Shown here piece by piece: positions 24,721 through 33,186 of a DNA stretch of 64,000 nucleotides (its first letter is position 1; every line of letters starts with the position of its first letter). The stretch spans positions 62,001 through 126,000 of the forward strand of contig QWDA01000006.1 of the NCBI GenBank assembly GCA_003605175.1, read 5' to 3'. The position numbers were made by a program, and so were the translations under genes. Origin of the DNA: Paracoccaceae bacterium (GTDB lineage Bacteria; Pseudomonadota; Alphaproteobacteria; Rhodobacterales; Rhodobacteraceae). The notes beneath the pieces are model-generated. The model worked only from the letters and a program-made list of their open reading frames with translations. It made no database searches and had not been told where the DNA came from.

Positions 24721-27447
24721 TCACTCGGCTTTGACCACGCGCAACGGTCTGCTCTGCAGGACCCTGTTGCCCTGGTTCATGACGTAACGGATCTCGTAGT
24801 CGCCGGGCACATCGGGGACCGCGATCTTCGCCGGATTGCCGCGATTTGCATACACATAGCTGGTGTAGCGATCCGCGCCGACGGCCGCGATGGTGATCAG
24901 GTCGTTCTGGTATTCCGGACCGTCATGCGCCACTTCCAGCGTGGTTCCGGCCGGTGCGCTGTCCGGCGCCGCGAGGGTCACCGACAGGTCGGCGACCTCG
25001 ATAGCCGTTGTGTCGAGCACCTTTCCGTCCTGGTTCATGACATAGCGGATCTCGTAGATTCCCGGCTCCGGTGGCATCCGGAGCTTCAGGGGAGTCCCCT
25101 CGCGCGTGTAGCTGTAGTTCACGTAGCGCGAGTCGCCCGGCTCGCCGACCGCGACATAGTCGTTGCGGTAGTCCGGGCCGCTCCAGGCGACCTCGATCGT
25201 CTCGCCGACGACGGCACTTCCGGGCGCCGCGATCTCCGCCGAAACCCCGGTCACCGCAATGGCGCGCGCCGCAAGAACCGTCTTGTCCTGCGCGAGGACG
25301 TAGCGCAGTTCGTAGTCGCCCGGCTCGGTCGGCAGGGTGAGATCGAGCGGTGAGCCCTCGCGGGTATAGGTGTAGTTCACGTAGCCGTCGTCGTCCGGCG
25401 CGGCCACGGCGATATAGTCGTTCGCATAGTCCGGACCTTCCCAGGACACCTCGACCTCGCTTCCGGCGGTGGCGGTGTCGGGGGCGACCAGTGTCGCGCC
25501 CACTGCCTCGAGCACGATCTTTTGCGTCGCGATGACGGTGCGGTCCTGGGCCAGTACATAGCGCAGTTCGTATTCGCCGGTGTCGGTCGGCAATCGCAAT
25601 GCGAGCGGCGAGCCCTCGCGGGTGTAGGTATAGCCCTCGTAGCCGTCCTCGCCCGGCTTCGCGACCGCGATGTAGTCGTTCCGGTAATCCGGGCCTTCCC
25701 AAGCCACCTCCAGATCCGACCCGGCCGCGGCGGTCCCGGGCGCGACCAGACGGGCCTCGACCGGCGTCACAATGACCGGGCGCGTCGCCAGAACCTTCCG
25801 GTCCTGACTCGCCACATAGCGGATCTCGTAGTCACCCGGCTCGACAGGCATCATCAGCGCGGCAGGGGTGCCGTCGCGGGTATAGGTGTAGTTGATGCTC
25901 TGGTCTTCGTCCGGTTCGCCGACCGCGATGAAGTCGTTCTGGTAGTCGGGCCCGTCCCAGGCGACTTCGACTGTCGCGCCCGCTACTGCCGTATCCGGGG
26001 CGGCCAGCGTGGCCCCCACATCGGTCACCTCGATCGGCCGCGTCGCGAGAACGTAGCGGTCGGTCTGCATGACATAGCGTAGCTCGTAGGTGCCGGGCTC
26101 GACCGGCATGGCCAGCTTCAGCGGACTACCCTCGCGGGTCAGCGTGTGGTTGATCTGCGTCTTCGAGCCCGGTTCGGCGACCGCGATGTAATCGGGTTGG
26201 TACCCCGGACCCTCCCAGGCGATCTCGACGGTTGCGCCGGCGATGGCCGTCTCGGGCGCGTCGAGCGTCGCCTCGGCCGGCGTCACCTCTAGCACCCGCG
26301 TGGCGAGGATCTGGCTGCCCTGACCGAGAACGTAGCGCAGCTCATAGCTCCCCGGTGTCGACGGCGCGCGAAGCTTCGCCGGGTTGCCGTCGCGGACCGG
26401 CGTGTTGGTCGCGTAAGTGCCCTTGCCCGGATCGCCGGCGACGATGAAATCGTTCGAAGCCCCGGGCCCTTCCCAGGCGATCTCGACGGTCGACCCGGCC
26501 ACCGCAGTTTCCGGCGCAATCAGCGTTGCCACCGGCTGCGGTTTCTCGAAGATCAGGGAGACGACGCGCGCAGTCGCGCCGAGCACCGAGATGTTGGCGG
26601 TCACCGTCTGCTCGGCCACCGACCAGGTTCCGGTCACCTCATAGGCGCCCGCGGCGAGTTCGAGCGAGAGCGGGTTGGCGGCGGCTCCAGCCTCGAATCC
26701 CTCCGGCGCGGGTGTGATTTGCCAGAACACCGGATCGGTGATCCGCGGCCCGTTCTCGCCGATCACCGCCTCAAGGGTCATCGGCGTCAGCACGGGCTCG
26801 GGCTCGGGTTCGGGCGCGGGCTCCGGAACGGCGACGGCGACCTGAGTCAGCGCCTCGGTCAGCTCGCTCGCGTTCGAGGCCGACAGGAACACACCACCGG
26901 TCTCCTCCGCCAGGCACTGAAGCTGGCCGATCGCCTCGGCATCGCTGACATCGAAGCCGACCACATGCACGGTCAGTTCCGCCCCGGCCGCTTCGAGCGC
27001 ACGGGCGGCGGCACAGGGATCCGGCGCGCAGGTCTCGATCCCGTCCGAGACGAGCACCACCGTGGCCGGCGCGTCCAGATAGTCCAGCGCCTCGGCGGCT
27101 GCCGTGACCGCATCGGTCATCGGCGTCTTGCCGCGCGGATTGATGCCATTCACCGCGTCGATGATGGCGCCGGAGGTGCCCGCATCCGGCGCGACCACCG
27201 TTTCGATATCGGTGCAGTCGCCCTCGGTCCGGTGACCGTAGACGGTGAGCCCGAGGCCCTGATCGTCGGGAAAGTCCCGGAGGATGCCCGCCACCGCCTC
27301 GCGGGCGATGACGATCTTGTTGACGCCGTCGATCTGTCCCCACATCGAGCCGGACCCGTCGAGAACCAGGATCGTGTTCGGCCGATCTTGGGCCGCAACC
27401 GCGATAGGCAGGAAGAGGGCAGCGAACAGAACGACAAAACGGGTCAA
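24721..27447 (-). CDS. Secreted VWA-domain protein with seven tandem repeats
   Basis: 908 residues from a TTG start (LTRFVVLFAALFLPIAVAAQ, a clean signal peptide) preceded by GGGAGG at seven bases; the ATG further upstream would add 16 residues and spoil the signal. The VWA domain has an intact MIDAS: DGSGS at 30-34, GKTPMTDA, and LVSDGIETC. After a Pro/Glu linker (PEPAPEPEPEPV), about seven repeats of roughly 85 residues run to the C-terminus, each with APxTAxAGxxxEVAWxGP, NDxIAV, TREGSPLKL and YELRYV-type blocks. The repeats look like Ig-like beta domains. It is probably periplasmic or surface-exposed and metal-dependent in binding; ligand unknown. No operon partner is apparent. Confidence 0.85.
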   Translation of the reverse strand: MTRFVVLFAALFLPIAVAAQDRPNTILVLDGSGSMWGQIDGVNKIVIAREAVAGILRDFPDDQGLGLTVYGHRTEGDCTDIETVVAPDAGTSGAIIDAVNGINPRGKTPMTDAVTAAAEALDYLDAPATVVLVSDGIETCAPDPCAAARALEAAGAELTVHVVGFDVSDAEAIGQLQCLAEETGGVFLSASNASELTEALTQVAVAVPEPAPEPEPEPVLTPMTLEAVIGENGPRITDPVFWQITPAPEGFEAGAAANPLSLELAAGAYEVTGTWSVAEQTVTANISVLGATARVVSLIFEKPQPVATLIAPETAVAGSTVEIAWEGPGASNDFIVAGDPGKGTYATNTPVRDGNPAKLRAPSTPGSYELRYVLGQGSQILATRVLEVTPAEATLDAPETAIAGATVEIAWEGPGYQPDYIAVAEPGSKTQINHTLTREGSPLKLAMPVEPGTYELRYVMQTDRYVLATRPIEVTDVGATLAAPDTAVAGATVEVAWDGPDYQNDFIAVGEPDEDQSINYTYTRDGTPAALMMPVEPGDYEIRYVASQDRKVLATRPVIVTPVEARLVAPGTAAAGSDLEVAWEGPDYRNDYIAVAKPGEDGYEGYTYTREGSPLALRLPTDTGEYELRYVLAQDRTVIATQKIVLEAVGATLVAPDTATAGSEVEVSWEGPDYANDYIAVAAPDDDGYVNYTYTREGSPLDLTLPTEPGDYELRYVLAQDKTVLAARAIAVTGVSAEIAAPGSAVVGETIEVAWSGPDYRNDYVAVGEPGDSRYVNYSYTREGTPLKLRMPPEPGIYEIRYVMNQDGKVLDTTAIEVADLSVTLAAPDSAPAGTTLEVAHDGPEYQNDLITIAAVGADRYTSYVYANRGNPAKIAVPDVPGDYEIRYVMNQGNRVLQSRPLRVVKAE

Positions 27448-27817
27448 AGCAAATCCTCCCAACGATGCGGGAGATATGAACACAGGACAGCGCATTCTGA
27501 AACAGAAAGTCAGTCGCGGCCCGAACTCGTAGCCGAGCCGTTTCCGGCCCGTTTCTGCCGTTCAACGCGAGGTCCAATGCCGCGGCGCGGCTTCACCAAA
27601 CCGGCATTCAAGTGGCTTGCGGCGAAACGGGTTCGGCGAACTCACACTCAGCGGGACAAAGCTGACCCAGCGCTCGCTCATCGAATGGTTGCTTCCCGGT
27701 GGCTTGCGTGACAGCGAACTGAACCGGGCCAGCCTTAGTTGCCCTTGCTAGTGCAACCACGCAGGAATTGGCGTAGCACAACGACATTCCGGAATCTTTT
27801 TGCAGAGACAGCGCAGC
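27448..27817. other. Intergenic region with a possible operator
   Basis: 370 bases between divergent genes. It holds no recognisable gene. At 27745-27756, TTGCTAGTGCAA is an inverted repeat (TTGC-N4-GCAA), nested with a further GTTGC at 27738 and GCAAC ending at 27757. This resembles sites of small winged-helix regulators and lies 62 bases before the SDR start. Confidence 0.35.
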
Positions 27818-28591
27818 ATGGCATCAGGTCACAGAACGGCGATCGTAACGGGCGGACTGTCAGGGATGGGGCTTGCGATTGCACGCAGGCTTGCGCAGGA
27901 CGGCACGACCGTTGTGATCGGTGCGCGACGCGCAAGCGATGAAAGCCAGGTTCGCAGGATTCTTGGTGCGAATTCGGGCAAGCTTCACGCCGCAGGGTTG
28001 GACGTCCGGTCGCGCGAGAGCGTGGATGGCTTTGTCGCCGAAGTTGTAGAAACGCATGGTGGCGTCGATATCCTGATCAATGCGGCCGGTGTCTATGAAG
28101 AGGCCGCCGTGATCGATCATCCCGAACAGATCTGGGACGATCACATCGATACGAACCTGAGCGGCACATTCCGCATGATCCGGGCCGTGATGCCGCACAT
28201 GAAACGCAGGGGGTGGGGACGGATCATCAATATGGCGTCCGTCGCGGCGCATAACGGAATGGCGAACAACGCGGCCTATTGCGCCTCCAAGGCGGGGCTT
28301 CTGGGCCTGGGCCGCTGCGTGAGTCTTGAGGGTGCCGCCCATGGTGTCACCTGTGTTTCGATCAGCCCGACCTGGGTCGAGACCGAAATGCTCAGGCGCT
28401 TCATCGATGCCGACATGAAGGCGACAGGCCAGACCCTGGAGCAAGTGCGCGCCGAATATGCCAAGTCAAACCCTCAGAACCAGCTCGTTCAGCCCTCCGA
28501 AGTCGCGGAACTGGCTGCATTTCTGGCCAGCGATGCGGCCCGCGCTTTGACCATGGAAGATTTCCAGGTCAATGCCGGATCGCTTTGGTAG
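27818..28591 (+). CDS. Short-chain dehydrogenase/reductase (SDR)
   Basis: 257 residues, the classical SDR length. Cofactor site TGGLSGMG at residues 11-18 with basic residues after strand 2 (IGARRAS), which suggests NADP(H). The catalytic residues are Ser141, Tyr154 and Lys158 (NMASVAAHNG, AAYCASK), and the structural NAG element is INAAG. It is convergent with, and overlaps by 103 bases, the adenylation-reductase gene. That enzyme would release an aldehyde or alcohol, so the SDR may act on its product; this is inference from position. Base composition is slightly lower in GC than the surrounding core genes. Confidence 0.9.
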   Translation: MASGHRTAIVTGGLSGMGLAIARRLAQDGTTVVIGARRASDESQVRRILGANSGKLHAAGLDVRSRESVDGFVAEVVETHGGVDILINAAGVYEEAAVIDHPEQIWDDHIDTNLSGTFRMIRAVMPHMKRRGWGRIINMASVAAHNGMANNAAYCASKAGLLGLGRCVSLEGAAHGVTCVSISPTWVETEMLRRFIDADMKATGQTLEQVRAEYAKSNPQNQLVQPSEVAELAAFLASDAARALTMEDFQVNAGSLW

Positions 28592-31347
28592 TCGGCAGCG
28601 CGCCGCTCCAACAGCGTGTCTCCGTCGCTGATCGCCTCGAGAGGGCGGCCGGTGATCCGTTCCCATGCGGCGCGGGCGGCGGCGTTCTCGAAGGTGGAAT
28701 CGGCGCGCAGGGTGTCCGGGAAATCGGCGACGACTTTGGCGATGCCGGGGTCCAGAGTGACCTTGGACAACCACGCCGGCGTCGGCAGCGGGGCCGGCCC
28801 CGTGGGCGCGATACGCATGTCGGCCATCAGGTTGTAGATCGGGGCCTCGGGTGCGGTGATGGGGCCAAGCAGGAACGTGGCGGCAGCGGTCACGTCGGTC
28901 ATCGGAAATTCAAGCGAACACGGCATGTGACCGGCGCGCAAGGAAGCCTCGAGAATGATCTCATAGATGTCGCGCGGATTGGGGGCATCCAGATCATAGA
29001 GCGACGGCAGGCGCACGATCGCCGCGGAGACGCCTGAGGCAAGGATTTCGGTCTCCGCTGCGATCTTGGCGGCGCCGTAGCCTGTGCAGCCATCCCATTC
29101 GGTGGCCGGGGCCTCGGGCCACGGGCCGCCCCGGTCGGGAAACACCGCGCTGGATGAGGTGAAGCGAAGATCGGCCGATGCGTCGCTGCAAAATGTCAGC
29201 ACCGTTTCCAAGCCGCGGGCCGACCAATCCAGCATCTCCTCGCGCCCGATGGCGAGGTTCACCATCGCCGCGCAGTGAACGACCCGTGTGACAGACATGG
29301 CCAGCGCCGTATACGCGGTTTGCCCGAGCGCGAAGCGGGGCGCGTCCAAGGTGCCGTGGACGATGACGTAGCGGTCCGGCGCGACCCCATACGCCGTGGC
29401 TACGTCGTCCAGCCGGTCCCGGGCCCCGCGGTTCTTGTCCCTGACCAGGCAATACACGACCTGTCCGGGCGGCAGATCGCGGGCCGCCCTTGCAAGGACA
29501 TGGCCGCCGAGGAACCCCGTGGCGCCGGTCAGAAGAATGCCGGGGCGGTCGAAATCTTCGTCCGGCGGAGGCGCATCGGCCTCTTGGGTCAGAAGCTGGT
29601 CGAGCCGGTGAAGCGGCACATTCATCGCCAGATCGTAGTCGACGGGGAGGCCGTAGGCTTTCTCAAGCTCCAACATCAGGGTCACGCACATCAGGGAATC
29701 GCCACCCTGTTCGTGAAAACTCAACGCAGGGTCGATGTGCGATGCCGCGCATGACATGGCGAGGGCTGCAGCGGCAATGACAGCGTCCTCGGCATGGTCC
29801 GACCCATGGCTGCCTTCTTCGACAGACGGCAGGGCGCGCATATCTGCCTTTCCTGACACCTGATGCAGTGGAAGTGCATCCATCTGAACGAGGAAGGACG
29901 GCACGCAATAGGCCGGCAGCACGGCACGCAGATCGGCGGCGAGCGCTGCGGGTGTTCTGTTGGCGCCCGCCGCAAGCCCCCAGTTTTCCGCGTTGAGCCT
30001 TGCCTGCACCCTGTCGGCCGCGAAGTAGAAGATCAGACTTTGGCCGCGCCCCCCGACCTCTGCGATCCAGGGCACCGCGCTCGAAAAGGCCAGCCTGTCG
30101 CGCAGGGTATCCGTCAACTCCTTGGTCTGGATCGAAAAGCCGCGCAGTTTCAACATATGGGCGATGCGCCCCTCGATATGCAACGCGCCGCTGTCATCCA
30201 TCCAGGCTTGATCGCCGGTGTCGAAAAGCCGGACAGCCCGCCCATCGACATTCAGTTCGCGAAACCGCAGGCGGGTCTCCTCGGGGCGATTGACGTAACC
30301 CGGACCCAGCATCCTCGGCCCTTCGAAATACAGCCGGCCGGAGGCGCCGGCCGGGCAAGGCGCATCGTTCTCGTCCAGAACGACGGCGCGCAGATGCTTC
30401 ATCGGAACTCCGACCGACGCGGGCGCATCTCCCGCCGGCTTCGTGAGAAGCGACATGCAGATATCGTGGGTTTCGCAGATGCTGTACAGGTTCCACAGGG
30501 CGGCGGCTGGCAGTTTGGCCAGTGATGCCGTGATGAGGTCATCGCTCACCGTCTCACCGTTCAGGACGACACGGGAAAGTGGCAACGCCGCCGCTCTGTC
30601 GCCGTCCAGCGCATTGAGGAACGCGTCATAGAAGGACGGCGTGAACAGCATCTCGTCGATGTCGTTGGCGATCAGGAAGTCTGCCAGTTTTCCCGGGGCG
30701 AACAACGTGCTGGCATCGGGAAACCACAAGCTCGCCCCCTTGCGCAGCGGGCGAAACATTTCCCAGATCGCGAAGATGTAGATGCCGACGCGCATGTCGG
30801 GGCCGTAGGGCGTGAACTCGTCGCGCCAGCCATATGACAGAAAAGCCGCGTCCTGCGACACGGGAATGCATTTGGGCCGACCTGTCGTGCCGGATGTCGC
30901 CACCAGATAGATCGGATCATCCGGGGCCACGGGGGCCGCGACAAGCGGCGCGAAGGATGCGGATGCGTCATTCAGAAGGGCGTCGGCATCCACCGTCGCG
31001 CAATCGCCCGGCAACTGACCCGGCGTCGCTTCTTCACAGGTGACAATGAGACTGACCTGCAATTCGGCAACGATGTTGTGCAGCACCATTTGCGGCAAGG
31101 CTGGGTCGAGATGCACGAACGGCCGGCCATTGATCACGCAGGCCGCGGCGCATGCCGCCATTGTGATCCCCGGAGAGCCGAAAATGCCGACAGCCTGCGA
31201 GTTCTCGAGACGACCGCCCAGTTCCGCGGCGAACTGGCCGAGCCTGCCGTAGGTTATTGTGCGCTCCGGATCGGACAGGGCGGGCAAGTCCGCGAACTCC
31301 AAAATGGCGCGAACCAGCTCGCCTCCAACGGTCTCCAGTGAAGTCAT
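28489..31347 (-). CDS. Adenylation-carrier-thioester reductase protein (NRPS-like carboxylate reductase)
   Basis: 952 residues from MTSLETVGGEL, with AGAAGGGG shortly upstream. Domain 1 is an adenylation domain: LVATSGTTGRPKCIPVS (about 149-164), NLYSICETHDI at the A5 position, LFDTGDQAWMDDSG, IEGRIAHMLKLRGFSIQTKE, and Lys500 in HQVSGKADM. Domain 2 is a carrier protein with FHEQGGDSLMC, phosphopantetheine-attachment Ser551. Domain 3 is a thioester reductase: ILLTGATGFLGGHVL (604-618) and Tyr757/Lys761 in GYGAAK. The layout is that of carboxylic acid reductases and aminoadipate reductase: activate an acid, load it on the carrier, release it reductively with NAD(P)H. The C-terminal 34 codons lie antisense to the SDR gene. 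Substrate unknown. Confidence 0.88.
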   Translation of the reverse strand: MTSLETVGGELVRAILEFADLPALSDPERTITYGRLGQFAAELGGRLENSQAVGIFGSPGITMAACAAACVINGRPFVHLDPALPQMVLHNIVAELQVSLIVTCEEATPGQLPGDCATVDADALLNDASASFAPLVAAPVAPDDPIYLVATSGTTGRPKCIPVSQDAAFLSYGWRDEFTPYGPDMRVGIYIFAIWEMFRPLRKGASLWFPDASTLFAPGKLADFLIANDIDEMLFTPSFYDAFLNALDGDRAAALPLSRVVLNGETVSDDLITASLAKLPAAALWNLYSICETHDICMSLLTKPAGDAPASVGVPMKHLRAVVLDENDAPCPAGASGRLYFEGPRMLGPGYVNRPEETRLRFRELNVDGRAVRLFDTGDQAWMDDSGALHIEGRIAHMLKLRGFSIQTKELTDTLRDRLAFSSAVPWIAEVGGRGQSLIFYFAADRVQARLNAENWGLAAGANRTPAALAADLRAVLPAYCVPSFLVQMDALPLHQVSGKADMRALPSVEEGSHGSDHAEDAVIAAAALAMSCAASHIDPALSFHEQGGDSLMCVTLMLELEKAYGLPVDYDLAMNVPLHRLDQLLTQEADAPPPDEDFDRPGILLTGATGFLGGHVLARAARDLPPGQVVYCLVRDKNRGARDRLDDVATAYGVAPDRYVIVHGTLDAPRFALGQTAYTALAMSVTRVVHCAAMVNLAIGREEMLDWSARGLETVLTFCSDASADLRFTSSSAVFPDRGGPWPEAPATEWDGCTGYGAAKIAAETEILASGVSAAIVRLPSLYDLDAPNPRDIYEIILEASLRAGHMPCSLEFPMTDVTAAATFLLGPITAPEAPIYNLMADMRIAPTGPAPLPTPAWLSKVTLDPGIAKVVADFPDTLRADSTFENAAARAAWERITGRPLEAISDGDTLLERRAADYQSDPALTWKSSMVKARAASLARNAASSATSEG

Positions 31348-31653
31348 GATACCTGCCCCTTCTTCTAGCCGCGCCCATAGCATTATCGGGTCGACAAGAC
31401 AGCCTGACTCTTCCCGTCCCGACGGCGCTGTGCGTTTGGTCGCACTCCGGACCGCGGGTCATCGTCAAGACCGACAGCGCATGGCGGAACCGCCCTCCTT
31501 CAACGCCGACCTTCGCCGCGCTACTGAACTCCCGTTTGTTTGGGCTCCGAGCCGACGTGCGGCGGCGCGGCATCCCGTGAATCGCGGGGGACTCGCAGTG
31601 TCGCTTGCGCCGGAGGTTGTGAGGAAACTCGGCCCTGACCGGCCCTTGATCCG
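31348..31653. other. Intergenic spacer
   Basis: About 300 bases between the reductase start and the end of the exported-protein pair. Short open frames interrupted by stops occur on both strands; none is recognised. No repeat or RNA gene is seen. Confidence 0.4.
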
Positions 31654-33186
31654 TCATTCCCAGGGCAACGAAACTTCCGAGTATGGGACGGGTTCGTACT
31701 TGAGTGCCGACAGTCTAGTATTGGCAACCTCCGGACAGGATTGTGATCCCGTCGCCAGAATTTCGGGGCCGTGCGCAAAGGGAGGGGATGTGGGGTCGCA
31801 GAACATGGCCACCGACGGGTCGTTCCGGCAAAGCGCGTCGGCGAGACGGGCCATGCGGAGCATTGGACATTGAAGCTGTTCTTGCACGTCGATCGCTTCG
31901 GGCGCACCCTCCGCCTTCTCCGCGGCGAGGCGCGCTTCGTCGAGCCAGAAGAACGCGAAAACGATGCTGGGCAGGCTGTGCCCTGAATAGGCAATCGCGT
32001 TTTCGTGGAACAGAACGGCGTCCCGGACATCCCAAGTCTCCTTGTCGGCCGTGGCCAGCAGGCTTGCCGTTTGCCAGTAATCGGCAGTGGTACTGCCGTG
32101 GACCATGCCCGCCTCCCAGGCCCGGCGGGCAAGCGCGAGATCCTCAGGATCGCCGTCTCCGAGATACCGCTCCAGGTGCAAAGACGCTTCCAGCCATCGC
32201 AGCGACGGATCGAGCGGGTTGTCCGGGTTTCGGATCGCGATCTCTTCGAGGGCCCGGCTGAACCCTTCAGCGAGGATATCGGGCCGCTTTCCGACCCCCG
32301 CGATCCTGCGGCCGGTGTTCACGTACCAGTGCAGGTCGGCCATGGAGAGCGGTATGCGCCTGTACCACGTTTCGATTTGATCGAGGTCCCAATTGGCGGG
32401 GCCTTCCGCCCAGATCGCGCGTGTCAGACGGGCCCGGTCGAACGCCGGATCGTCGGTCTTGCGCAGCGCATCCGCGGCCCTTGCAACGAGATCGCCGCCG
32501 CCATTGTTGGGAATCGCGGCCTCGATGACACAACTATCGACATCGTAGTCGGCGGTTCTGCGCGTGTAGGTGAGACAGATGTTCAAGACATCGCCGCCGG
32601 GATTCGGCGACCACTCGAGTGCCGCCGCGATGATGATGCGGACGCTTTCGGCCTCCGGCGCGGCGGACATCAGTTCCTCGGCCACCCGTGCCAGGCGATC
32701 GCGGTTCGGCAAGACCACACGAAGCCGGAGCCAGGCATCATGGGCCGGGGCGTAGGCGCCGCCGACGGCGAGAGCGTGTTCGGCTGCCGACCGGGCCTCC
32801 CTCTTCGCGCCGTCATAGACCCCGAGGCCCGCTGGGGAGATCGGCGGATCGTATCTGGCCTCGAGACTCCCCGCGGCTTCGAGCAGCTTGATCGCGCGCC
32901 ATGCCGCGGCCGTCGCGGCATAGATCGAATCCGGGTGGCTCGCCTGCCAACGCAGGATCACGGCGCCGCGTTCCGGATGCGTCGTCTCGAAAAGGCGCGC
33001 GTTGATCTCGCGCAGTGTGGCAGCGCTGTCGCCCTCGCGCTGTCTTTCGTGCAGGGCGCGCAGTGCCTGTTCCAGCCCGTCGATGTCGCCGGCGTCAAGG
33101 AGCGCACGAACTTTCTCCACGGGATCCGCGGCGAGCGACGGCTGCGCCACAGCGAGAAAGGCCAGGGTCAGGGCGATCCGGATCAC
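31654..33186 (-). CDS. Exported DUF4034-like protein 2
   Basis: 510 residues. The start is a GTG forming a GTGA overlap with the stop of the preceding gene, giving the signal peptide VIRIALTLAFLAVAQPSLAA. The mature protein opens VEKVRALLDAGDIDGLEQAL and is helical throughout, with repeat-like units such as HALAVGGAYAPAHDAWLRLR. It resembles its upstream neighbour along the whole length (both have CPM[LF]R[MV]-[RA]L near the C-terminus and paired Cys residues in the last 60 residues). The N-terminal pattern fits DUF4034/TPR-like proteins. Periplasmic by prediction. Function unknown. Confidence 0.65.
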   Translation of the reverse strand: MIRIALTLAFLAVAQPSLAADPVEKVRALLDAGDIDGLEQALRALHERQREGDSAATLREINARLFETTHPERGAVILRWQASHPDSIYAATAAAWRAIKLLEAAGSLEARYDPPISPAGLGVYDGAKREARSAAEHALAVGGAYAPAHDAWLRLRVVLPNRDRLARVAEELMSAAPEAESVRIIIAAALEWSPNPGGDVLNICLTYTRRTADYDVDSCVIEAAIPNNGGGDLVARAADALRKTDDPAFDRARLTRAIWAEGPANWDLDQIETWYRRIPLSMADLHWYVNTGRRIAGVGKRPDILAEGFSRALEEIAIRNPDNPLDPSLRWLEASLHLERYLGDGDPEDLALARRAWEAGMVHGSTTADYWQTASLLATADKETWDVRDAVLFHENAIAYSGHSLPSIVFAFFWLDEARLAAEKAEGAPEAIDVQEQLQCPMLRMARLADALCRNDPSVAMFCDPTSPPFAHGPEILATGSQSCPEVANTRLSALKYEPVPYSEVSLPWE

